A stretch of 64,000 nucleotides of DNA from Leuctra nigra (Eukaryota > Arthropoda > Insecta > Plecoptera > Leuctridae): assembly GCA_934045905.1 (NCBI GenBank), contig OW203762.1, forward strand, positions 53,469,411-53,533,410, read 5' to 3'. Under the pieces are notes generated by a model that worked only from the letters and a program-made list of their open reading frames with translations, did no database searches and was not told the DNA's origin. This document shows positions 32,601-44,600 of the stretch, piece after piece. The position numbers were made by a program, and so were the translations under genes. How positions within the stretch are numbered: the stretch's first letter is position 1; each line of letters opens with the position of its first letter.

Positions 32601-35600
32601 CTGAGTCCGCTCGGCCGCCTTCTTGCTCAGTTTGTCGGACTCGTGGGCCGCGTCGGCCAGCTGAGCCTCGAGCTCTGCCACTCGGCTCTTCAACAGAGTG
32701 CGCTCGGCCACTGCAGCCTGCAATCAAACATTTATAGCATTAGCAGAGCACACAATTTCAACACAACAAAGATGAAAAGAATCATTTGCTAATATTCGCT
32801 CCATTCGTGTTAGGAAAGTAACAAAATAAAGAAACTTGCAATTAAATTCCTAAAAGAGGGTGAAGCTAAACTACCTGCACACTTCACAGGTTGTAAACAG
32901 AAATCAAATTATTTAATTTAAAAAAAAAGGTTTACCTAAAAAAATGTAAGAAGCGTTCTAAAACACACAATTCATTGCACAATTCACCGAGAGCTACCTC
33001 TGCTGCGTGAACATGAGCTTCAACATGTCGGTCATTTAGAGAGGTAGGTTCATGAGAGGTACCTGGTCTTTCTTGTCCTGTTCCGTGAGCACGTCTTGCA
33101 GCTTTAACAGTTCCTGGAGCATCGCAGCTGAATCCATAGACACGGCCTCCTGGATGCAGAGAACACAATATCTCATTGATTGCTCTTGGGGCCACAGGAG
33201 AAGAGTCACAGGTGTGAATTTCCACTTCACAATTGCAATTAACTATCACAATTGTCAGTCCCAATATAGTCCAGAGGCTAAGTTCAATAATTACTTGAAT
33301 GTGTGGATAAAAGTATGAAATATGGCATACATGTTCAGAAACTAATGTTCTGCTATGGGGCAGGAAAAATACATTAACCCTTGCAACGTATCAAAGGGGG
33401 AATAAAATTAGCTCTTCACAATGGGATAAGTTGAATTTATTTTTAAGAAATTCAAATGTAGGCAATATACAAAAAAAATTGGAGGCGAAGAAAATGCCCA
33501 TAATCCCTTTGACTTAAAGCCACCCGTCTATTTTCTTCTAACAGTTTTCTTTCAAAAAGTAAGAAAAGCATTAGTACCTATTTAATAGCGATGAGAGTGG
33601 ACATGAAATATAAATACGAAGAATTACTTGCAAGGTAGTGATGCGAGATCACCACATTAAGTTTCACATCATTCCCTTATAGGTTCACATCGGTATGTCC
33701 GTATTTATAAGTTACCTGCTTCACAGCTGGTGCAGGCGCAGGTGCCGGCTGCTTCTTGGGTGACGGTGAAATGTTGATGAGCCGTTCGATGCTGGCGAGC
33801 GCGGGGTTCTTGGGTGGCGTGGACATTGCAGCTGGCTGCGGTCTGATGGACAAAACCAAACCATCAGCAGTCAGCACTAAAACCAATCATCTCTAAGCCC
33901 TTCTGTATAATATTGCAATAGAACTTACTGTTTGGCCTCGTGGAAGAGCGGAGGCGGTGGGACAGCGGACTTGCTGGGTGGTGCGGAGACAAGCGGGTCG
34001 AACTTGACGTAGAGAGACTCAAGTCCGAGTCTGCGTGACGGCTGAGAGCTGCTGATCGTCGACAGGAAGTCAAATCCAGCAGAGTCTGCGAACACTGCAG
34101 CAGGACACAAAGCCAAGTGTAAATGATCAACAGTTCAATATCTCAGCTGGCCTGGAATAATGCCTTCGAGTTACCTTCTTCAGAAGCGGGGATATTCTGA
34201 GCTGTTTCTGGACCAGCCTCACTGTGGTTCAGAGATGAGTCATTTTGGGCTTCCTTCTTTATCTGCGCATACACAAGAAAATCTGATTACAATCTGACAA
34301 TCAACTGTATTAAACCATAAAAGCAGAACATTTGCTATACGCAAATGGGAAACACATTCCACATGCACATGGGAAATACCGACAATAATATACTGGGCCT
34401 ACTAATTCACAAAGAGGGTTTGGGTTAGATTAGCATGAGTTAGCTCGTAGTGCCTAGTGTTGTAAATTTCGAGAATTTTTTTTCGGAGAAATTTCTCCGA
34501 TAAAGAATTTTTTTTCTACCAAATTTATCAAGACGAATTTCTCTGATAGATAATTTTCCGGAGCTTTTTTTTAATGAAATATCAAGAGACATTTCTCTGA
34601 TGGAGAATTTGTCTATACTAAGTGAAGTTCTCTTTCCATTGGCTGTTGTAATGGAAGGCGGCAAATATTTGAAAAGTATGTTTCAATCAATCAGAACAGA
34701 ATACAATCATCTATATAACATTGGTAGGTAACTTATAAGTTACATAACTGGTTAATCTCATTCAGGTTACTTCTTTGATAATTTATTTCATATTCCTTTG
34801 CATGTAAGTTTGAAAAAAAATTCTCCGGAGAATTTTGTTCGGAGAATTTCTCGAAGAAAATTCTCCTTCTCGAGAAATTTCTCCGGAGAAATTTCTCCAC
34901 TCACAACACTAGTAGTACCATAAGAAAACACATTGACCACCACCGGTAAATATGTCAAAAAGTTTCATGAATGAAGCCACAGCACTTCTGCATGCATGTC
35001 ATTGTCAATCATGTCATATCATTGGGCTACACTCATGTTTCAGAGCCAGCTTGCCCCACTAGTAATGACCAAAATCAAAATCAAAGTGATCATTTCTGTC
35101 AAAATGATCATATCGTAAGATTTGATTAGCCACATCTTGGGACATAACAAAAGAAATACCACACAATGTCGAAAATCGATGATGAAAAATTAAAATAGCT
35201 AATCAAAAAAAAATTTATCAACAAAATTCCACTGCACCTTTGAGTTTGCAATCCATTTACAGAATCAAAACATATGGCGTTTTCGACTGGACGCACTGGT
35301 GTCGGTGCTGCACTAGGTTTGCACTGAAGTGACGCCATCATACAAAACTCCATGCAAATTTCAAACCGAGAGCAAACCTAGTGTGGCCAGTCGAAAACGC
35401 CAATACACTGTTCACCTTGGATCGAACGAAATGTCTTTCAAAAGCAAAGAAATCGAAAGATTATTTTACTGCACTATTAAATTTCGAAATACATTATCTT
35501 TTCTCCCTAGCAAAGATCTAGATTTGTCTTGTAAGCATGTAGTAAGTGCTATGCAAATGTAAATCTAAATAAATTGTAATTTGAACAACTCTAGTGCTAG

Positions 35601-38600
35601 TTGCGCAATGACCAATCAAGAATATTGCAACAAGTGTAAAGTAAACAGAAGACAGAACTCACCTGTGTGGAGTCTCCGCTGGCACCAGTATCCGGAGCCG
35701 GTGATCGCCTCTCGATGTCTTTGCTGTTCGCTCGACTGTCCGACAACCACTTCACGTCTAACGGTACACTTTCGTCAGCCTTCCTAGTCGCTGACATAGT
35801 GTTTTTAAACCCGGTCAGTAGCAAGATATCCTTACCGGTTACTTTTCCCACAGGAGAGTTCTGTTTGATCAGAGTATCTGGGATTGTGCACTCCTCTTGA
35901 GAAGAGTTGTGAATGTCTTGTGAAATCTGCTGGGCTTCGGAAGCAAGGAAATCTGCAAGGCTCTGCCTCACACTGAAGTCATCGTGCTGGATCAAGTCGT
36001 TCTCCTGGCGTCTACACAAGGCTTTCAGACTGTTCAGAGAGAGGTTTCTTCCAGTGACTTGTTCAGCAGTTTCTGCTCGCGGAACTTGAGCTGTGGCTTG
36101 GAAAAGTTTGATTGGAATCTCTCCACAAATGTTGGTTCCAATGTCATTCACTTCTACATTAGGAGGAGGCACTGAGGCAGGTGTAGTTAATTCAACTGTT
36201 GCAAGTTCTTCAACTTCTGGTAGATCATCAACGACAATGTTGTTCGGAGAAGCTTGCTCTTGAAAATCAAAACATTGAATGTCACTTACAGTTATTTCCA
36301 ATTCAGTTGAACTTACTGGCTTTGGCGGAGTTGCCTCGACTATTTGCACCACAGGCAAGTCAGTTTGAATCACCTGGATGGGGATTTCTTCGTCAACTGG
36401 AGCGGCGGCTGCGTGTGTAGTCTCAACGTCAACTGAAGCGGCGGCTGTGTGTATAGTTTCAACGTCAACTGGAGCGGCGGCTGCGTGTGTAGTCTCAACG
36501 TCTACTGGAGCTGCGGCTGTGTGTATAGTTTCAACGTCAACTGCTGCGCTCACTGGACCATGATCTGCTGCTACTGTCAGATTGCCAATGGGTTCATCAA
36601 TGTCAACTGCCGCGCTCACTGGACCATTATCTGCTGCTACTGTCAGATTGCCAATGGGTTCATCAACTTGGACTGGGGCTTGTTCGACAATGTCTACTTC
36701 TAGTGCCGCGACACCTGACTCAACTGTCAATGCAGGTTGAGTAGCTTCAGTGGGTAGAATCTCCTGATCGAACACTACTTCTGGCTGATCTGCTGCAACC
36801 GACTGATTGCCAATGAGTTCTTCAGCGTGTCCCTGTTGGACTGGGGCGTGTTCAAATACGGCTTCTTTTATTTCTGAGACTTCTGGCTCGACTGTCGATG
36901 GAGCTTCAACAGTTTGAATCTTCTGATCTAACACCACTTCTGCATGAATATTACCATCTAGAATATTGTCTTGAATGATTTGAGCTACCTGTGGCACCAC
37001 TGGGCTGGATTCAAGAACTACTTCCTCTTTGACCTGAGCTGCTTCAACTGGGGCAGCGTCTGTAGGTGCTGTTTCGACTTCAACTGCTGCCTTCACTGGA
37101 ACATGATCTGCATCAACCGTCGGATTGTCAATAGGTTCATCAACTTGTACCTGTTGAACCAGGGTTTGTTCGGCAAGCTCTACTTTTCGTTCTGGGACGT
37201 CCGACTCTACTATCGATGTATCGTCAGCAGTTGGAATCTCTTGATCTAAGACCACTTCTGCCTGATCTACTGCAGCCTTTTGGTACTCAATGGGTTCATC
37301 AACTTGTACCTTTTGAACAGTGGTGGTTTCAAATACAGCTTCATTTAGTTCCGAGACGTCTGGCTCGACTGTCGATGTAGCTTCAAGAGTTTGAATCTCC
37401 TGATCTAACACCACATCTGTCTGATCTGCTGCACAAACATTACCATCTGTGATGTCACCTTGAGTTTCTTGAGGCACCACTGGACTGAATTCTACAAAAG
37501 CTACTTCATCCTCTTCAGCAATGCAGCTTTCCAATTTCAGTTCAACATTGGTACTTTCAGCATCTGGCAAAGGGTCGAATTTCTCAGTGAAAGATCCCTC
37601 ACTCTCAGCGCCGAAGAGTTGCTGAGGAGCCAACACACTGCTATCAAGAGTCCTGTTGGAGCTTGTGTCTGTCGGAAAAGAGCCGTACGACGGATCGCTG
37701 GAGTCAAGACTCTGGCCGGAGAAGTCGCCTTGGAAGAGATCAAACACTTTCGTTGTGTCCAAAGCACTCGAGTCTGCAGACTTGACCGGTTTCTGAGGAG
37801 TCTCGAGATACAGTTGTGCAACGTTCCGGCAGAGTGCGCTGATGTCAAGAGCGGGAGGAGCGACAGCCGATGGGCTGTGAGTGTCGTCTGTTACGAAACT
37901 GTCGTTAGCGGAAGAGAGGTCCGAATCGATTGCGCTCTCGTAGTCCGCAGTGTCGGTCTCTGCAAGCAAAGAGTTGTCAATTAAGTACTAGCAGTTGAAT
38001 TACTTATCGACAAAGACGGCATCAACAGCTCAGCTACACACCTGATAATGTATCAGATTGCTTCTTGTAGGTCTCTTCTGGCTGCAAGAGGTCCGGCAAG
38101 GATTTGCTGTTGTCGGCGTTGTTAATGCTCACTTCACTCGAGCTCGCAGTGCTGCAAGAAACAAGTGTGTGCCAATGAGACCTGCTGGAGAGCTTACTAA
38201 CAATTCAGCAATATGTTTTATAGAACACAACATTTGTTGTCATTCGGTCAAGAATATGAAGTAATCAACTAACATGTTTGGAGGCTGGTTTTCTACTGAC
38301 TCCTCGATGAACTCGCGAGCGAACTTGACATAAGAATCATCGCCTGTCTTGGAGGCCGCAGCCGCTGGTGTAGATGGTGACCCACTCTGTGACCCACTCT
38401 GTGAACATCGAGCACGTCATTAGCATGAAGCAGTTGTCCATCACTTCCATGTTCCCACACATACACTCAACATCACAATTAAGTTACCAACACTAACCAT
38501 GAAAATGTACAATATTTTTTTAATGATTGTAAAATGTGTGGAATCAACCACGATCTAATTACTACCTAATTCTTATTTACACTGTGCACGTATTACATAA

Positions 38601-41600
38601 TGAAACTAGACCAAGCACAGAGCATCTCCAGTGTGATGTTGGCAGTTAGGTAAGAGAGATTAGTGATATCCACTCCATCCGAAGTCAAAACTATCCTAAA
38701 CCAATGACTGTAGAGATCCGATTAAATGGTGATCGCGAAATTTTCAAAGTGTTGTCAATGACTCATAATTCTAAATATAAATGCTTTTCCATATGTTTCC
38801 ATATACCGCGAAATAGTGCTAAATTGAATATATTTTCTGTTTTTTGTACATTTTGCAGTAGCTTTTCCAATTTATCTCAGGATCACCAAGGTAACCCCCA
38901 ATATTTAGCCTGTTTTATTATTAAAATCAGTCAGTGACCCTCCCCTATTCGCGTCAATGACAGAAGAGCTCTGACCTCGTAGAAAACTACTTAGGGCTGC
39001 TTAATGGGAAACTGGGAGTGACAGTGACACTGACCTCGCATTATCACGTGAAAATAAAGTTGACATAATGTCTTTTACAGTCGCAAATCGCAATACATAA
39101 ACAAACAGCATGAAATAGCTTGTAATAATTTGGTTTTTAATTTTGCATTGTGAAAAACCAAGGTGGTCAGTCACATGCTGCACTGGCTTACCTAGGGTTG
39201 ATTCTCTTCATTCAGATCGCGAGAAAAATGTATAGTTACCTAACAACATTGCTCTGGCATTTGAATAGAAGATTAAATGCCAAATGGTGACAATATTAAG
39301 AAAGTCCCAGCACTTGTAGGTACACTGTTTAATTTTTATTATTCTCAATGGACATTCTAATACTCATAATCTGAAGTTATCTAGGTATATTATTTAAAAA
39401 CATAAAACGCGAAATTGACATTTCTTAAAACTACAAAACGCGAAATTTCCAATTCCAAAAACGAAATGTTGAAGTTTTTAAAACCATATAATCGGATCTG
39501 TACCAATGAGATCAATCCTGATGTCTGCCCTTTGTGTGATTTTACCAAGTCTACTTACAAAGATATTTTCTCTAGTCTAATCTCATAAGATTGCAATGAT
39601 CTCTGATTAGCCATTGACTTCAGCTACAAAATGGAATTCCATCTTCCATCTTCGAATCCATCTTCTTCTGAGAGTGAATGTACTCTCAACAAAAGAAAAA
39701 ACGGCATTTGTCTAGTAACCGGGTTGTCTGAAAATTATTTGATATTTGATATCTCTTTATCAAACTCTAGCAGACGAGCTTTGATTTCATTTAATAACGA
39801 GGATTGATTATCCATGTTATTCCTTGGCATCACTACCAGTCATACAAACCCCGTATAAAACACTCCATGTAAAAATACCAGCCAAGTCTCGTCAATTAAA
39901 AAAAAATAGAAGAAATCTAAAAATTCAGCACTGAAAAGTAGTGATATCAAAAAATTGGCCAAGTCAAAACTTTTCAAAAAATACTTGGCGCATCGTGCAT
40001 TATATAAATAGTATAGAAGTAGGCAGGAAATGAAATGTACCTACTCATCTACACATGTCCTTAAAAAAAACGATGCGCCAAGTATTTTTTGAAAAGTTTT
40101 GACTTAGCCAATTTTTTGATATCACTACTTTTCAGTGCTGAATTTTTAGATTTCTTCTATTTTTTTTTAATTGAAGAGACTTGGCTGGTATTTTTACATG
40201 GAGTGTTTTTTTATGGGGATATCACTCCTTTTTTCAGTTTATTATTACAACTTGTAACATATTGTGGCACCCAAGATTATAATTCTTTTAAAAAATAAGA
40301 TTTTGTGATTTGGTTGCTAAGAAAAGTTGTGCTTGTTACTGTGTTTATGCTATAAATAATATGTTACAAAGTACAGCGAAAGTTTCGTTCCAATCGGTCC
40401 AGCCGTTCTCGAGTTACGGCATCACTTCTGGTTTTCAAAATGGCGGTTGACATCACTGCCACCTAAAATTTGTATCTATAAATGTTATGTGACATTATAA
40501 GCCTTCTGAATATGTAGTTATTGATATAAGAAATGATTTTAGTCAGATTTGTCATTTTTATGACGTCATTTCCGGTTTAGGTTATAGAACATTTCTTCTT
40601 CCACTATTGGTATTCCTTATAGATGACCTTCTAAATCGAATGGCGCTAATTTCGTTCTAATCGGTCCAGCCGTTTTTGATATATGAAGTCACTTCCGGTT
40701 TAAAAATGGCGGCACAAAAAATTTATAAGAACAAAGGTATCATCAGACGCCAAAAGTGCACATGTGGTAAAATTTTCATATCGATCGGTTCAGCCGTTTA
40801 GGCTGTAGCGGTGATAGCAACGTTTCCTGATATCTGAATCATCAGATAGCTTTTAAAAGGGGTGTAATTTCAGTGTTTTCACGGCCCTCCAGCTCGCAAA
40901 CGGCAACACGTATTGTTCCCAAATTTGGTATATGCTGTCAGGTGGGCCATAGCTCGAAATTAAGTTATTTCGCAACAATGTGAGATTTCCCAATTTTGAG
41001 ATCCAGTAGGCCGAAAATGCCATGTTGTTGCTTACAGTAAAAGTGTTTGGTCTGCTCCTCAGTTTATTAGGCATTTACGGTATGTTGAGTGACTGTGAGT
41101 GTACGGTACGACTTGGCTGGGTGGAGCGACCGCTCCACTAGATTTATTCACAAACCCACAGTTTTGTTTTGCCGAGTGTACTTACAAAGAAGTGGAGACC
41201 AAAGACCAAACTATTGGTCTCTTATTGGCAAACAATCACAATAATAGGAATAGCAGAATCCAAATACTTGATCGAAGTGCAAAGCGCAATAAACCAATAC
41301 ATTTTATGTTACCCATTTGATCTTAAGAGTCTACGATACTTGATGAAATCCATGTTTCATGAAGCACAAAAAGGCGGCCCCTACTTTTTTCTAAACGGCT
41401 CTACCGATTGTCTTCAAATTTTCACAGATTATAGATAAATAATAAATCTGTGCCTCTAGTGGGCCAAAAGTGTTATTTTTTGTTCAGTAATTTCAGGGCA
41501 CAGGTGCCAAAATACCCATATATTGCCCATTTTGGCACCTCCTCAACACGAGTAATAACATTTGTTATTATTTTTTTGAATCACTAGAGGCACAGATTTA

Positions 41601-44600
41601 CTCTTTATCTCTATGCTGTAAAAATTTGGAGACAATTGGTCAAGCCATAAAGAAAAAAGTAGGGGCCGCCTTTTTATGGTTTTTTGTGGTTTTTAATGTT
41701 TGAATTAAAATAACTTACTTCACAGCAGTATATGCAACATGCAACACAATGATTAAATGTCACAAATGTCACGTACAACCCAGAGCTAATGCATTTTCGT
41801 GCATTTTTTGGATTTTTTTCATATCCGAATCGAAAATTTTTGCGAGTCCTGTCGACTCTTAAGTACATATGTCTGAATAGCATAAGGTACAGTTACAAGT
41901 GCAAAAAGCAGAAAAAAACAGAAGTCAAAGAGCAGAAATGTTAACCGATAGGTACCGAATGTTCTGGGGTCCACACGTGAAAATGTATCTGAAATGGCTA
42001 ATCCTATGATGACAAATGACCCACACACAATAATATTTTTTTCGAAATTTTGTTTGATGGACATGCCTATGGCCTGGATATGCGTTGAAATGATATCTCA
42101 TGTATCTCTTAGTTATCTTACTAAGAAGGTAGTACATTAAGAATTACGGTATTTCTAAAAGCAATTATTTTCCCCAAACTACCCAGTAGTGTAGTATCTA
42201 TGATATGAATTATTTACCTATGTAAATTATGAGAGTACTACCAACTCATTATTTTATTAAACCGAGTGATTCGCTTCCTGCTCTTGTTTACAATAACCTT
42301 GGAAGAGATGCACCTATTCTCAGTCCATGTCTGGCTTAAGAGGGCTTGGTAGTGAGCGTGGCCTTGACGAGTTTTTTAATCGATTTTTATCAATATCTTT
42401 TTCCAGTGTAATTGTTAACAAAATAGGGCTATGGACGTGAATTCAGAACAGTTTAATGAAAATAATTTCATAGTTTGGAATAAGCTATTAGTTTTATTGT
42501 GTCCAACAGGTGTTTAGAACCCGAAAATTACTAAAGTTTCGGGTTCTAAACACCTGTAGGACAAAGTATATCTAATAAACAAGTACAAGCTATGGAATTA
42601 TTTTCATTGAACTGAGCTGAATTCACGTCCATAGCCCTATTTTGTTAACAATTACACTGGAAAAAGATATTGATAAAAATCGATTAAAAAACTCTTCAAG
42701 GTCAAACTCACAAGTACCAAGCCCTCTTAAGCAAATAATTATAAATTCATTTGTTTTAGAGGGTAGGTTAAGGGGAGAGCAAAATCCTTGTAGGGAATAG
42801 ATCATCAATATAATTTATTGTTTTGATCAATTTTATTAGAAAAATTAAAAAAGAAAATAAAAAAATGGAAAATAAGGGAACATTTGTGAATGTTGAAGTG
42901 TCATTCCTCTTTTTAACGCTTTTTATGAGGTGGGTAATAAAATTAGATATTGCTAGATACATGAGGCCAGCCAGCTTCCTCAATCTCGCGCATGAATTCC
43001 TGATTCAGCTAATGAAAGGTCACATTGTATTACACACGACATCGCATTACCCTAGACGTAATTGAAAGAAGACGGCAATTAATAAAAGTGCTCTAGAAGA
43101 AGAAATCAACACCACAGAAAAGCAGAGCTGTGAAGAAGGTAGCTGCTTGGTACTGATTAGAATTCAAATCAATTTGCAATTGTGTTAATTGGCAAGTCAT
43201 GCAAATCTAAAAGGAGCCGAATTAATCTTAAGATTGGTCTTTATTGCTCCAGGGAATATTTTTCAAGAAACAAGGTAAATAAACACACTAAAACACAGTG
43301 TCAATAAAACATCCTTAATGTATTTATTAGGGTTGGGATTCGATTTGAATTGCTAAATCGATGTCAAACTGAAAATTTCGACATCAAATCGAAATAATTT
43401 CGACATCGAAATAATTTCGACATCGAAATAATTTTGACATCGTAATAATTGTCCACATCGAAATAATCGCGGCGAAATTTGGCAACACTGAATTTGCGTC
43501 TGCCCAAGGCCATGTTACTAGCGCGAGAGATGTCCCTCTCACACCCCCCTCGCGGCAACAAATTACGAGGAAATGATTGAAGTAAAGAAAATTTTTCATT
43601 TAAAATAAACTACAAGCATTTATTTATGTAAAAGGGAACAATTATTGAAAAAAAATTGTCGCAAATCCAGTTGGAAATTCATGGTTTTATTAGACTTGTT
43701 GCCGGAATATATCCCGTGAAGCATAGGTAACATTGTCTGCATTCAACATCCTTTAGCAATGTTGCCCGTAATGTTCACTTCAAACTCGAACACTTTCCAC
43801 AATTCACTTCGTCTCCACGGCGGGATTATATTTTTTGCGTGGAAACATTCTTTCAAGAGAGAATAAAAACAACACAAGCTGAATGACACGAGACAACTGA
43901 CCAACCCACCCTCAACTGCACACGCGGTATGCAGGAAGGGCGGAAGCAGGCCACTCAGCTGATCTAGAGAGAGGCACGCGGCACTGATGCCAGCTCTACA
44001 ATACTGCGCGTAAATTCTCGGATTTTTTTGAAACGATGTCAAACGATTATTTGATTAAACAATTCAAATCGATGTCGAATCGAAACTCAATATTTCATTT
44101 GACATCGATGTCAAATCGAAAAATCGATGTCAAGTCCCAACCCTAGTATTTATCCACGCAAAATATACCTTTGGCGGTTTAAATTGCAAGAGTTTTGTGA
44201 GAAAATCCATGTTGAAAGCACCACTAGTGATCAGCTGCTGCGTGCGAACTGCTAAATATATCGTAGTACTCAGCGGCTTGCATGTTGGATGTCAGCCAGT
44301 GCCAGATGAGTCGTGCACGCGACACTGGCGCCCTCCTAGCGGACACAGGGCGCGACACCGCCGCAGAGGCGTCATGACAACACACACCTGTTCGGAAGCC
44401 GCGTCGCTATCATTACAAATAACATTCCGAAGAGATCTCCTATCAGTAAGATAAACAATGAATGCCTTGACCCGAATGCGCGCCTCAACTGTAGCCGTAG
44501 GGACAATGGGTGGCAATGCAAAGACGGAATGTCGTGAAGCCGTGCCGGACATAATGATGTGGATGTCACGAGCACTCGGGACACAATGTGACCATGTTCG

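Noticed and set aside
36199..37984. Plus-strand frames opposite the large TACC exon, including valine/alanine repeats
   Set aside because: They mirror the coding tandem repeats of TACC. Exon phase and protein family support only the minus strand.
43376..43465. A CRISPR-like array of short repeats
   Set aside because: The repeats are contiguous 17-bp units with no unique spacers, inside a hAT-like element of a eukaryotic genome.
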